The position numbers and the translations under genes were made by a program. This document shows, in pieces, positions 1 to 7,691 of a stretch of 17,636 nt of DNA (its first letter is position 1; every line of letters starts with the position of its first letter). Source of the DNA: an uncultured Clostridium sp. (GTDB lineage Bacteria; Bacillota; Clostridia; Lachnospirales; Lachnospiraceae); the NCBI GenBank assembly GCA_945946715.1, contig CAMEWU010000020.1, positions 1 through 17,636 of the forward strand, in the 5' to 3' direction. Below the pieces are notes generated by a model, which was given only the letters and a program-made list of their open reading frames with translations, searched no databases and was not told the origin of the DNA.

Positions 1-256
1 TAAATATCTTTGTTCCACTGACTCGGATGTTGATGTGTTCTACAATATAATCAAAATCTTCAGAAGCTTTTTGTATCTCTGCTTCGTTTCCTTGTTCTAA
101 TACTTCATTATAAGTGTCAAATTCCTGATTCAACTGATTTGTATCTGAGCCTATCTTAATCAATGCTGCAAAGTTAAGCACGCATATCAACACTAGAATA
201 AATATCAATAAACTAGTTAAACTTAATACTTTTTTCCCAATACTCGTTTTTTTCAT
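1..256 (-). CDS. Membrane sensory protein, probably methyl-accepting chemotaxis protein (N-terminal part, runs off left edge)
   Basis: The ATG at 256-254 opens 85 codons with no stop before the left edge. A GGGGGGAG ribosome site lies about 9 bases upstream. The protein begins MKKTSIGKKVLSL and continues into one hydrophobic segment (about residues 11-31). A polar, probably helical stretch rich in Asn, Gln and Glu follows (about 32-75). Short basic tail, one membrane helix and an extracytoplasmic helical region are how four-helix-bundle chemotaxis receptors and some histidine kinases begin. No HAMP, signalling or kinase domain is inside the window, so the class is inferred from the N-terminus alone. 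It is divergent from argG across about 170 bases. Confidence 0.6.
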   Translation of the reverse strand, partial: MKKTSIGKKVLSLTSLLIFILVLICVLNFAALIKIGSDTNQLNQEFDTYNEVLEQGNEAEIQKASEDFDYIVEHINIRVSGTKIF

Positions 257-370
257 AATGTATTACTCCCCCCCGTATCTTTCGTTTACACAATGACTTT
301 ATGTCATGTCTTTTTAATATTGTACTATGAAATCACTAGGAACACAAGCGAGAAACATTTGAATCCATTC

Positions 371-399
371 TTGTCATTTCATGTCAATTAGTTTATTAT
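371..399 (+). promoter_or_regulatory. SigmaA-type promoter of argG
   Basis: TTGTCA at 371-376 and TATTAT at 394-399 are separated by 17 bases. Transcription would start near 406, giving a leader of about 24 bases that holds the AGAGG ribosome site at 417-421. So short a leader leaves no room for a T-box or riboswitch, and I saw no convincing ARG-box operator here. Confidence 0.65.
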
Positions 400-429
400 T
401 AAAGAATCAAAAGAAAAGAGGTAAATATC

Positions 430-1653
430 ATGGAAAAAGTTATTCTTGCCTATTCAGGTGGTCTTGACACCACTGCGGTTATTCCTTGGTTAAAGGAAAC
501 TTATGGCTATGGGGTTATTTGCTGTTGTATCGACTGTGGTCAGGGTGAAGAGCTTGACGGACTTGAGGAACGTGCGAAACTGTCCGGTGCTGCAAAGCTC
601 TATATCGAAGATGTTGTTGATGATCTTTGCGAAAACTACATCATGCCTTGCGTTCAGGCCGGTGCCGTTTACGAACATAAATACCTTATGGGTACAGCAA
701 TGGCCAGACCAGCCATCGCTGCAAAATTAGTAGAAATCGCCCGTAAGGAAGATGCTGTAGCTATCTGTCACGGTGCAACCGGTAAGGGAAATGATCAGAT
801 TCGTTTTGAATTAGGAATCAAGGCTTTGGCTCCGGACATTAAAGTTATCGCTCCTTGGCGTGATGACAAATGGCAGATGGATTCCCGTGAAGCCGAGATT
901 GAATATTGTAAGGCACATGGCATTGATCTTCCATTTGGCACCGACCAGTCTTATAGCCGTGACCGTAACATCTGGCATATCAGCCACGAAGGTCTTGAGC
1001 TTGAGAATCCGGCTCTTGCACCAAACTATGATCACATGCTTGTTCTTGGTGTAACACCGGAAAGAGCCCCGGAGGAAGGCGAGGAGCTTTCCATCACATT
1101 TGAACAAGGTATGCCCGTTGCATTAAATGGCGAAAAGATGAAGGTTGCAGATATCATCCGTGAGTTAAATAAGATTGGCGGAAAGCACGGTATCGGTATT
1201 GTAGATATTGTTGAAAACCGTGTCGTTGGTATGAAGAGCCGTGGTGTATATGAAACTCCCGGCGGAACCATCCTGATGGAAGCGCATCAACAGTTAGAAG
1301 AGCTTGTATTAGACCGCGATACCATTGCATTGAAGTTAGAGCTCGGCAGCAAGCTTGCAAGCATTGTATATGAAGGAAAATGGTTCACACCGGTACGGGA
1401 AGCTATCTCAGCTTTCGTCACTGTTACCCAGCAGTGTGTAACCGGTGAGGCTAAACTACGTCTTTACAAGGGCAACATCATTAAGAACGGTACAACCTCT
1501 CCATATTCTCTTTACAGCGAGTCGCTTGCATCCTTTACAACCGGTGATATGTATGATCATCATGATGCAGAGGGCTTCATCACATTATGGGGACTTCCAT
1601 TGAAGGTTCGTGCAATGAGAATGAACGAGTTAAAGAAGGAAAACAAAAAATAG
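430..1653 (+). CDS. argG: Argininosuccinate synthase
   Basis: This cytosolic enzyme joins citrulline and aspartate using ATP to make argininosuccinate, the penultimate step of arginine synthesis. The 407-residue length is normal for the family. The N-terminal ATP-pyrophosphatase loop SGGLDT is at residues 9-14. The family motif HGATGKGNDQIRFE is at 114-127, and SRDRNIWHISHEG follows at about 176-188. Later, ETPGGTIL and the C-terminal synthetase-specific domain complete the fold. AGAGG at 417-421 sits 8 bases before the ATG and fixes the start. It is flanked by its own promoter and terminator, so it appears monocistronic. argH, often the next gene in other bacteria, is not adjacent. Confidence 0.97.
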   Translation: MEKVILAYSGGLDTTAVIPWLKETYGYGVICCCIDCGQGEELDGLEERAKLSGAAKLYIEDVVDDLCENYIMPCVQAGAVYEHKYLMGTAMARPAIAAKLVEIARKEDAVAICHGATGKGNDQIRFELGIKALAPDIKVIAPWRDDKWQMDSREAEIEYCKAHGIDLPFGTDQSYSRDRNIWHISHEGLELENPALAPNYDHMLVLGVTPERAPEEGEELSITFEQGMPVALNGEKMKVADIIRELNKIGGKHGIGIVDIVENRVVGMKSRGVYETPGGTILMEAHQQLEELVLDRDTIALKLELGSKLASIVYEGKWFTPVREAISAFVTVTQQCVTGEAKLRLYKGNIIKNGTTSPYSLYSESLASFTTGDMYDHHDAEGFITLWGLPLKVRAMRMNELKKENKK

Positions 1654-1688
1654 TACAGTATTTGCTGTTTGCTTTTCATAAGAACACA

Positions 1689-1750
1689 AAAGAGACTGCT
1701 TAAAATCACTTCCGTATGGAAGAACTATAAGCAGTCTCTTTCTTATTATT
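1689..1750 (+). terminator. Intrinsic terminator of argG, possibly bidirectional
   Basis: A perfect 14-bp stem pairs AAAGAGACTGCTTA (1689-1702) with TAAGCAGTCTCTTT (1728-1741), followed by TCTTATTATT. The loop holds a second small hairpin, CTTCC-GTAT-GGAAG (1709-1722). It lies between the ends of convergent argG and the ATPase gene. The minus-strand side reads CTTTTGTGTTCTT after the stem, so it may also serve that gene. Confidence 0.85.
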
Positions 1751-1808
1751 CCGTTCCTATTTTACCACATAAACTTTCTAATTCTAATATGTAGTTTTTC
1801 TTGTGAAA

Positions 1809-3296
1809 TTAACCCAATAATTTCCGAATCATCTCCGGTGTATAGGTTACACAGGTCATTTTCTCTACTTCGATGCGATACAAGGCATTGGCGGCGATAT
1901 GCTCTGCTGCCTGCTCAATATCACGAATTCCGGAGGTATTCTTAAATATATCCATAACCGTATCCAGTGCTTCTTCCGTAATCACAATTTCTTCACTTCG
2001 AAGACCAATCCGCTTCAACACCTTTGGCATGGCAAATTTTGTAAATATGACTCTCTTCTCTTCCAAGGTATAATCCGGCAATTCGATAACCGCGAAACGA
2101 GACATCAATGGTGCACTGATTGCGTCCCGATCATTCGCTGTTGCAATTGGATAAACACCGGTCGTCGGAATATTACATTCCACATAGTTATCCGTAAAGC
2201 CAAGATTATCCAATAAGGTCAGCAATACATCTGCCGGATTACCATTTCCTTTTCCGGAGGATGCCTTATCCAACTCATTTATTATAAATAATAGATTCGA
2301 ACTTTCTGCATTCGCAAATGCTTCCATAATTAAGCCCGGCTTCGCATTGGCGTAGATACGCGAGCTTCCGGTCAACTGCTCCGGATCATTAATCGAGCTC
2401 ATTTCCAGGGTTGTCCAAGACATTTTCAATATCTTAGCCACTGCATACGCAATCTGTGACTTACCGGTTCCTGCAGGACCAATTAGTAAAATACCATATG
2501 CCGGTAAGGTATGGGTACGATTAATCTGAATGATTGTCTCAATAATACGCTGTTTTACACTCTCTAAGCCATACAGTTCCTCGTCCAAGATACGACGTGC
2601 CTCCACCGGATCAATCGGCTGGAAATCCGTATTCTTCCACTGGATATTCAACATAATGGAAAGTGCCCGTTGTGCATGGCGTCTTTCTTCCGGTGTTACC
2701 TCTGTCGACTTTGCCACCGCCAGATTCCGTCTTGCCCACAAGCGAATATTATCCGGCAATGTACTGCCTGCACAGGTCAGATAATCCGTAATGCTCTGTA
2801 TACTTGTCAGCTTCATATCATCCGCATCTTCAATCTCATCCAAATCAACGACTGCCTCAGATGGAGCATCACTTTGAAACAGTCTGTCAATCATGAACTG
2901 AAGAAATCCATTTTCACCGGACAACTTCGTTCCTCGCATAGCTACTCCTGTTTCCTGAATCTTGTACACGGCATATCCCGCCTCTGTCTTCTGCCCTGAC
3001 AAACGGACCATGATATGATTCTCACCCAACCATTTGATAAGATTCTCAAACCGTGCATCGATCTGCAAAATGTCATGCGGTATCTTCTCTGCGTCCTCAT
3101 CATATATAAAGCCTGTGCCTTTGGTCGGTGACGTGAACATACCGGAAGAATGATGCAAAAATACTCCCTCAGCATCTGCTAAAACCATGATTGGATGAGA
3201 AGCATCTGCAAAATGATCACTGGTATATACCAAACGGTATGTCTTGTCTGCTTTAACTGCGTCTTTTTTTTCCTGATTAAAATCAAATACTGGCAT
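1809..3296 (-). CDS. Lon-like AAA+ ATPase without protease domain
   Basis: A 495-residue protein. Residues 1 to about 220 are an N-terminal region I do not recognise. About 230-495 resemble the AAA+ module of Lon: EELYGLESVKQRIIE (239-253) precedes Walker A GPAGTGKS (273-280), a Walker B-like stretch LLFIINELDK (335-344), sensor 1 ATAN (385-388), a likely arginine finger at R400 and sensor 2 in GIRD (R458). The chain ends there, so the Ser-Lys protease domain of Lon is absent, and the Lon N-terminal substrate domain is not evident. Walker B has Asn340 where Lon has Asp; the catalytic Glu341 is kept. An upstream in-frame ATG at 3368 is rejected because the promoter (3328-3356) lies downstream of it; AGGGG 6 bases before 3296 supports this start. 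Role unknown; a remodelling or chaperone-like function is inference. Divergent from the zinc-ribbon gene. Confidence 0.85.
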   Translation of the reverse strand: MPVFDFNQEKKDAVKADKTYRLVYTSDHFADASHPIMVLADAEGVFLHHSSGMFTSPTKGTGFIYDEDAEKIPHDILQIDARFENLIKWLGENHIMVRLSGQKTEAGYAVYKIQETGVAMRGTKLSGENGFLQFMIDRLFQSDAPSEAVVDLDEIEDADDMKLTSIQSITDYLTCAGSTLPDNIRLWARRNLAVAKSTEVTPEERRHAQRALSIMLNIQWKNTDFQPIDPVEARRILDEELYGLESVKQRIIETIIQINRTHTLPAYGILLIGPAGTGKSQIAYAVAKILKMSWTTLEMSSINDPEQLTGSSRIYANAKPGLIMEAFANAESSNLLFIINELDKASSGKGNGNPADVLLTLLDNLGFTDNYVECNIPTTGVYPIATANDRDAISAPLMSRFAVIELPDYTLEEKRVIFTKFAMPKVLKRIGLRSEEIVITEEALDTVMDIFKNTSGIRDIEQAAEHIAANALYRIEVEKMTCVTYTPEMIRKLLG

Positions 3297-3327
3297 TTTG
3301 AACCCCTGTCTCTCTGCTTTTTTCACC

Positions 3328-3356
3328 ATTATACTATAGATTATTATGAAAGGCAA
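3328..3356 (-). promoter_or_regulatory. Promoter of the Lon-like ATPase gene
   Basis: Read on the minus strand, TTGCCT (3356-3351) and TATAAT (3333-3328) are 17 bases apart. Transcription should begin near 3321, about 25 bases before the ATG at 3296. This placement rules out the longer reading frame starting at 3368. Confidence 0.7.
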
Positions 3357-3381
3357 AGTAACTTTCACCTAAGATGCGTAA

Positions 3382-3410
3382 TTTACAAGCATAGGTGACT
3401 ATGATAAAAT
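3382..3410 (+). promoter_or_regulatory. Promoter of the zinc-ribbon membrane protein gene
   Basis: TTTACA (3382-3387) and TAAAAT (3405-3410) are 17 bases apart, with a TGA extended -10 element at 3402-3404. Transcription should start near 3417. It is back-to-back with the ATPase promoter; the two -35 elements are about 25 bases apart, so the two genes could be co-regulated. Confidence 0.65.
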
Positions 3411-3451
3411 TATTACCAAATACATAAGAATCGTTGTGGGGGAATACTAAA

Positions 3452-4639
3452 ATGATATTATATTGTGAAAATTGCGGTGATGCCCTGTATTTCAATCCAT
3501 CGAAGGGAAAAATGGAGTGCTTCAGTTGTGGTAATCTATATGATGCAGAGCAATCACAAACTGTTGAAACAACTGAAAAACTGACCTCACCGGGAGGGGT
3601 ATTAGGTGCTTCACAGTCGGCAAGTGAAACCATGGAATGCAACATCTATACCTGTACGGCTTGTGGTGCAGAGCTGGCAATCAACGGGGTAGAATCCTCT
3701 ACCTTCTGTGCTTACTGCGGTCAGCCAACCATTGTATTCAGCCGGGTTTCTTCCGAAGCAAAGCCAAAGTATATTATTCCATTTTCCATTACAAAGGAAT
3801 AGGCAATTACAACTATCCGGCAACGACTGAAAAAGGGTGCCTTTGTTCCGAAAGAAATCAAGAGCTTTGACATTGAACGGGTAAGAGGTATTTACATTCC
3901 CTTCTGGCTGTTTAATATCCATTATGCTGACAAACAGTATTTACGGGGAACCGTAGGAAGCGGAAAGCATAAAAAGACGAAATATTATTATCGGGAAGCC
4001 GACTGTAATTTTACTAATCTCACACTGGATGCTTCCAGACAATTGAACGATGAAACCTCCCAACGTCTGGAACCTTATGACACCCATTCGTTACAATCTT
4101 TTGATATCGGATATCTTTCCGGTTTCTATGCAGACCGTTATGACATGTCTGACGAGCAGTTACAGACCTTAGCCCTGTTTCGTGCCAAAGCACTATTCAA
4201 TCAGGAGGTAGAACGGACAATTAAAGCCAGTAGTATTGAGTTGCTAAAAAGTGCTCCTACCTATCAGATTCTTAATACAGAATATGCTTTATTCCCTGCC
4301 TGGTTTTTAACCTTCCGATATCAGGCACAACCATACACCATACTGGTGAACGGTCAGACCGGCAAGGTCATTGGTGCCGTACCATATGATAAGCCTAAAG
4401 TAACTATATGGTTTATTGTCATTGGCTGCATAGCATCCATAATCTCCTCTTTCCTTACCTATGGCTTATTATTAAGAGATGGTGGCGAACTTGATAAATC
4501 CATTGGAATGATTCTTATTTTCATTGGCACTATGTTCTTCCTTGGATTTCTCTCGTTTCGAAATGTAAAAAAGAGTGTTGCATTAACAAGAGCAAAAGAA
4601 ACCAATACCTTTGTAAAAGAACGACAGGAGGGAATGTAA
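3452..4639 (+). pseudogene. Zinc-ribbon (TFIIB-type) membrane protein gene interrupted by an in-frame TAG
   Basis: Starts at the ATG 3452 behind a GGGGGA ribosome site. Codons 1-116 encode two zinc ribbons: C5/C8 with C23/C26, and C68/C71 with C86/C89. Codon 117 (3800-3802) is TAG. The same frame then stays open for 278 codons to TAA at 4637-4639, encoding a continuation that begins AITTIRQRLKKGAFVPKEIK, with two membrane helices near the C-terminus (about 4399-4476 and 4498-4560). The sequence reads through naturally as ITKE-stop-AITTIRQ; one C-to-T change of a CAG (Gln) codon explains it. The next Met codon (4043) has no ribosome site, so the second half is probably not made on its own. Full length would be 395 residues. 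Family function is unknown to me; zinc ribbons plus membrane anchor suggest a small assembly or signalling role. A sequencing error or stop read-through is also possible. Confidence 0.75.
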
Positions 4640-4640
4640 G

Positions 4641-4820
4641 ATGATCGTATTAGCAATTATTATGGGATGCCTATTAGGTTTTTCCTTTTCCTTTATGATA
4701 ATCGGATTCATGGTACAACACTCCAATAACCACGGTGACAGCAAGGGCACCTTCCAAAGCTTTAACGATGCTCCTCTACATGTAACAAGACGAGAAGATG
4801 GAATTCGAAAACCACGATGA
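4641..4820 (+). CDS. Small single-pass membrane protein, 59 residues
   Basis: ATG at 4641 follows the TAA of the zinc-ribbon frame by one base. AGGAGGG at 4626-4632 gives a strong ribosome site with 8-base spacing, lying inside the end of the upstream gene. The peptide begins MIVLAIIMGC and is hydrophobic through about residue 25. It then becomes polar and basic (for example HVTRREDGIRKPR at the end). This suggests one membrane helix with a cytoplasmic tail. I do not recognise a family. The tight spacing suggests translational coupling and a role linked to the zinc-ribbon membrane protein. If the TAG at 3800 stops ribosomes, coupling would be lost, although the site could still be used directly. 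Confidence 0.65.
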   Translation: MIVLAIIMGCLLGFSFSFMIIGFMVQHSNNHGDSKGTFQSFNDAPLHVTRREDGIRKPR

Positions 4821-4852
4821 CTTCTGAATAGTCATTATTCTTATAAAAAAGC

Positions 4853-4876
4853 AATGAATATAATATAATATTCATT
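4853..4876. promoter_or_regulatory. Inverted repeat over the -10 region upstream of the GH5 gene
   Basis: AATGAATAT (4853-4861) and ATATTCATT (4868-4876) form a perfect 9-bp inverted repeat around AATATA. Overlapping TATAAT hexamers at 4859-4864 and 4864-4869 sit inside it. No strong -35 element precedes them (TATTCT or TTATAA). A repressor or activator operator for the beta-glucanase gene is plausible, but the sequence is very AT-rich. Confidence 0.4.
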
Positions 4877-4954
4877 ATAAATGTGATATCCATTTCTTAT
4901 AGAGATTTCTATCAAAGAAAATATAGCAAACATTTATTAATGGAGGGCACACAT

Positions 4955-5986
4955 ATGTTAAAATCATTTGAAGGGTTTACAAAAGGAATTAATTTAGGGG
5001 GCTGGTTGTCTCAAAATCATTTGACACCGGAACATCTGGCACATTTCATCACCGAACCGGATATTGAAAAAATCAGCAGCTTTGGTGTAGACCATGTACG
5101 GCTTCCCATCGATTATAATTTAGTTGAAGATGAGGAAGGCAATACCATTGAAAGCGGATACTTATATATTGATAACTGTATCCAATGGTGTACCAGTCGC
5201 AACCTGAATGTTGTCCTTGATTTGCACAAAACAGCCGGTTATGTATTCGATGATTCAGAGTATTCTGCTTCTTTCTTCCACAATGCAAAACTGCAAGAAC
5301 GTTTTATGAAGTTATGGGATAAGCTGTCTGCCCGTTACGGACAATATTCCGACCATGTTGCATTTGAATTATTAAATGAAGTTGTGGACCCTGATGTAGC
5401 TGACATCTGGAACAGCATGATTGAACAGGCTATCCAAAGAATTCGTAAAAACGCACCGGACACCTGGATTCTGGTAGGCGGAACCAGAAGCAACAGCATT
5501 ATTACATTAAAAGACTTGAATACACCTTACGATGACAAAATTGCATTTAATTTTCACTGCTATGAACCTTTAATTGTTACTCATCAGGCTGCACACTGGG
5601 TAGACGGAATGCCTGAGGATTATAGACTGGATTATCCAATTTCTATTCAAAAATGCATTGATGAAACTGAACGGCTGATTGAACCGGATTTTGCATTTCC
5701 AATCAAACCATATGCAGACCTGATGTGCGGAAAAGATTTCTTCCGTCATTTCTTCAATGAAGCGATTTTGATTGCAGAACAATACAATGTTCCTCTGTAC
5801 TGTGGAGAATATGGAGTCATCAATATGGCTGCTCCGGAAATCGCACTTCGCTGGTATCAGGACATTCATGCTGTGTTTGAAGAATACGGAATTGCCCGAG
5901 CTGCATGGACGTATAAGGAAATGGACTTTGGAATTACCGATGAGCATTACAGCCCTATCTTCGAGGAACTTTTGAAGAATCTGTAA
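4955..5986 (+). CDS. GH5 family beta-glucanase, cytoplasmic
   Basis: A 343-residue glycoside hydrolase with a GH5-type TIM barrel. Visible landmarks are KGINLGGWL (10-18), HVRLP (47-51), DLH (89-91) and the acid/base Glu142 in FELLNE (137-142). NFHCYEP (199-205) and the nucleophile Glu285 in YCGEYG (282-287) follow, then AAWTYKEMDFG near the end. It has no signal peptide, so it should act inside the cell, probably on short imported beta-glucan oligosaccharides. The exact linkage (beta-1,3, beta-1,4 or mixed) cannot be read from the sequence. The start at 4955 is chosen over 4883 because GGAGGG (4942-4947) lies 7 bases upstream and the added N-terminal residues look non-coding. It is convergent with the GH16 gene and shares a terminator with it. 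Confidence 0.88.
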   Translation: MLKSFEGFTKGINLGGWLSQNHLTPEHLAHFITEPDIEKISSFGVDHVRLPIDYNLVEDEEGNTIESGYLYIDNCIQWCTSRNLNVVLDLHKTAGYVFDDSEYSASFFHNAKLQERFMKLWDKLSARYGQYSDHVAFELLNEVVDPDVADIWNSMIEQAIQRIRKNAPDTWILVGGTRSNSIITLKDLNTPYDDKIAFNFHCYEPLIVTHQAAHWVDGMPEDYRLDYPISIQKCIDETERLIEPDFAFPIKPYADLMCGKDFFRHFFNEAILIAEQYNVPLYCGEYGVINMAAPEIALRWYQDIHAVFEEYGIARAAWTYKEMDFGITDEHYSPIFEELLKNL

Positions 5987-6000
5987 AAATAACATCATTA

Positions 6001-6062
6001 AATCGGAGCATTTACATCACAGGATTTCCTGCTTTGCAAATGCTCCGATTCTTTTTCTCTTC
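6001..6062. terminator. Bidirectional terminator between GH5 and GH16 genes
   Basis: A perfect 13-bp stem, AATCGGAGCATTT (6001-6013) with AAATGCTCCGATT (6038-6050), is followed on the plus strand by CTTTTTCTCTTCTTC. The minus-strand exit is also T-rich (ATGATGTTATTTTTA). The loop contains a further CAGG/CCTG pairing. It fits the convergent ends of both genes. Confidence 0.85.
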
Positions 6063-6102
6063 TTCTCTTTTCTCTATAGCATAGCGTCTTGTTCTGCTTT
6101 GC

Positions 6103-7491
6103 TTACTCTACTACTTCAATACGAATATTTTTAATATAAATCTCTGCTGTGGAACCAGTCTTACCCATGTTGAATTCCAGTCTACCGTTGTTGTCATCCT
6201 TTTCTGTCATTTCAAATTCATAGGTGTAAGTCTGCCAATCTGTTGTTAAAGACAGTTTTGTATCCTGTAAGTAACGAATCCAGCCTGCTGTCGGTGCTGA
6301 TACACAGACAATCATATCACGGTCCTCTGCTGCACAGGCATCGAAGGTCAGCTTATAGGTTTTGCCCTTATACATAGGAAGTTCCGGTTGTACAAGCTGT
6401 ACGGAATATTCCTCAGAACCTGCTGCCTCAGAAGTAATCGTAATCTGTCCATCTGCAATAGAAGCTGAACCCTGTCCACCGGAGAATAATAAGAAGGTCC
6501 AGTTTGTTTCATCATCCAAAGCTTCTGCCTCAGCAAAATCACCATTATAAATCAAGTTTCCGTCTGCCAAAGGCTCCCGGAAGTTTTTCTCCGGCTTGGT
6601 TACATTGGTATCATATTCTGCTTTCTGATATACCCGGACATAATCCACTTCAAATTCTGCATTTTCAAAATCGGTGGTTTCATCCGGATTACCAGGCCAG
6701 TTTCCACCAACTGCCAGATTCAACTGTACAAAAAATGTCTGATCAAATGGTGCCGGATACGGCTTTTCATCTTCCCCGGATACTGCTGTAAACCAGTCGT
6801 TTACGGTGTGATATAAGTTACCATCTATGTAGAATCTCATTTCACCCGGTTCCCACTCTACACTGTATTCATGGAATTCATCAGCAAAGGTTCCATTATC
6901 CAGTACATAGGTTCCCTGCTGTTCTGCATGCGGCTCACCATAATGAATGGTACCATATGCAGTATCCGTCTGATTACCGAGCACTTCCATAATATCAATT
7001 TCACCACATTTTGGCCACTGTCCGTAATAGCTTTCGTCCGTAGGCATCATCCAGATTGCCGGCCAAAGTCCCTGTCCTTCCGGTACCTTTGCACTAACTA
7101 CCACTTTACCATACATAAAGTCCTGTTTGTTTTGAGTGGTTACTTTACCGGATGTATAGTAATCTCCACCATTTTCATCTGTTGTCTTAAGTGCTTTAAT
7201 AACCAACCGTCCATCTTCTACAAATACATTATCTGTAGAAGTGGTATATTCCTGTAACTCATTGTTGGTCCAACCCGGCTCATGAGGTTCATAGTTCCAG
7301 ATATCCATATTCAGACTATCACCATTAAACTCATCATTCCAAAGTAACGTGTAACCTTCATATTCCGGTACATCTTCCTGATTCATCTGATTTTCCATCT
7401 TCCCTCCTCCGCCGACATTACCACAACTTGCCATTACAGACGCAAGCATGGTCAATGCAAGTGCAGCACATACAGTTCGTCTTTTCCTCAT
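6103..7491 (-). CDS. GH16 beta-glucanase (laminarinase/lichenase type) lipoprotein with C-terminal carbohydrate-binding domain
   Basis: A 462-residue surface enzyme. Residues 1-22 form a lipoprotein signal peptide (MRKRRT, hydrophobic core, VMAS) before the lipid-anchored Cys23. Met at -3 is a slightly unusual lipobox. A Gly/Asn-rich linker leads to a GH16 catalytic domain (about 45-290) containing WNDEF (51-55), the nucleophile and acid/base in GEIDIME (E164 and E169, with D166), and the closing strand VDYVRVYQK. The extra Met before the second Glu is the laminarinase-type loop, which favours beta-1,3 or mixed beta-1,3/1,4-glucan. Residues about 312-462 (NLIYNGDF onward) look like a CBM4/9-type jelly-roll that binds glucan. 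AAGGAG lies 7-8 bases before the ATG. It is divergent from the AraC regulator. External cleavage here would supply oligosaccharides to the cytoplasmic GH5 enzyme. Confidence 0.92.
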   Translation of the reverse strand: MRKRRTVCAALALTMLASVMASCGNVGGGGKMENQMNQEDVPEYEGYTLLWNDEFNGDSLNMDIWNYEPHEPGWTNNELQEYTTSTDNVFVEDGRLVIKALKTTDENGGDYYTSGKVTTQNKQDFMYGKVVVSAKVPEGQGLWPAIWMMPTDESYYGQWPKCGEIDIMEVLGNQTDTAYGTIHYGEPHAEQQGTYVLDNGTFADEFHEYSVEWEPGEMRFYIDGNLYHTVNDWFTAVSGEDEKPYPAPFDQTFFVQLNLAVGGNWPGNPDETTDFENAEFEVDYVRVYQKAEYDTNVTKPEKNFREPLADGNLIYNGDFAEAEALDDETNWTFLLFSGGQGSASIADGQITITSEAAGSEEYSVQLVQPELPMYKGKTYKLTFDACAAEDRDMIVCVSAPTAGWIRYLQDTKLSLTTDWQTYTYEFEMTEKDDNNGRLEFNMGKTGSTAEIYIKNIRIEVVE

Positions 7492-7585
7492 AATACTTCT
7501 CCTTTCCTATTGCAAAAAAACACCTTTTGCTATAAGAAATTGATATCATATTCACGCATTACATTTATATAAATTTCATTACTTT

Positions 7586-7615
7586 TTTATAGATAATATG
7601 ATATTATAATATCAA
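7586..7615 (-). promoter_or_regulatory. Candidate promoter of the GH16 gene
   Basis: On the minus strand TTGATA (7615-7610) and TATAAA (7591-7586) are 18 bases apart. This gives a leader of about 90 bases before the ATG at 7491. The -35 overlaps the palindrome at 7599-7614. A small GCAAAA/TTTTGC hairpin (7512-7530) lies in the leader. Confidence 0.45.
7599..7614. promoter_or_regulatory. 16-bp perfect palindrome between GH16 and AraC genes, candidate operator
   Basis: TGATATTATAATATCA is a perfect palindrome. It covers the -35 of the GH16 promoter on the minus strand and a TATAAT (7605-7610) for the AraC gene on the plus strand. A related imperfect site, TGATATCATATTCA, lies at 7541-7554 downstream of the GH16 promoter. 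A protein bound here could control both genes. AT-richness makes chance palindromes more likely. Confidence 0.4.
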
Positions 7616-7691
7616 ATGTTCTATTTACCATACTTGGGGATGATACTTTGGAATGATGTTTTAAAAGGATATTTTGAAAGGAGTCTGTTCT

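Noticed and set aside
275..301. SigmaD-like TAAA-15-AAAGATAC element before the chemotaxis-type gene
   Set aside because: Its predicted transcript would start inside the ribosome site at about 268, leaving no usable leader.
3297..3368. Longer N-terminus of the ATPase starting at the ATG at 3368
   Set aside because: The promoter (TTGCCT-17-TATAAT, 3356-3328) lies downstream of it, and the ATG at 3296 has its own AGGGG ribosome site.
4043..4639. Separate gene starting at the ATG at 4043
   Set aside because: No ribosome site, and the same frame is coding back to the TAG at 3800, so it is the second half of the interrupted zinc-ribbon gene.
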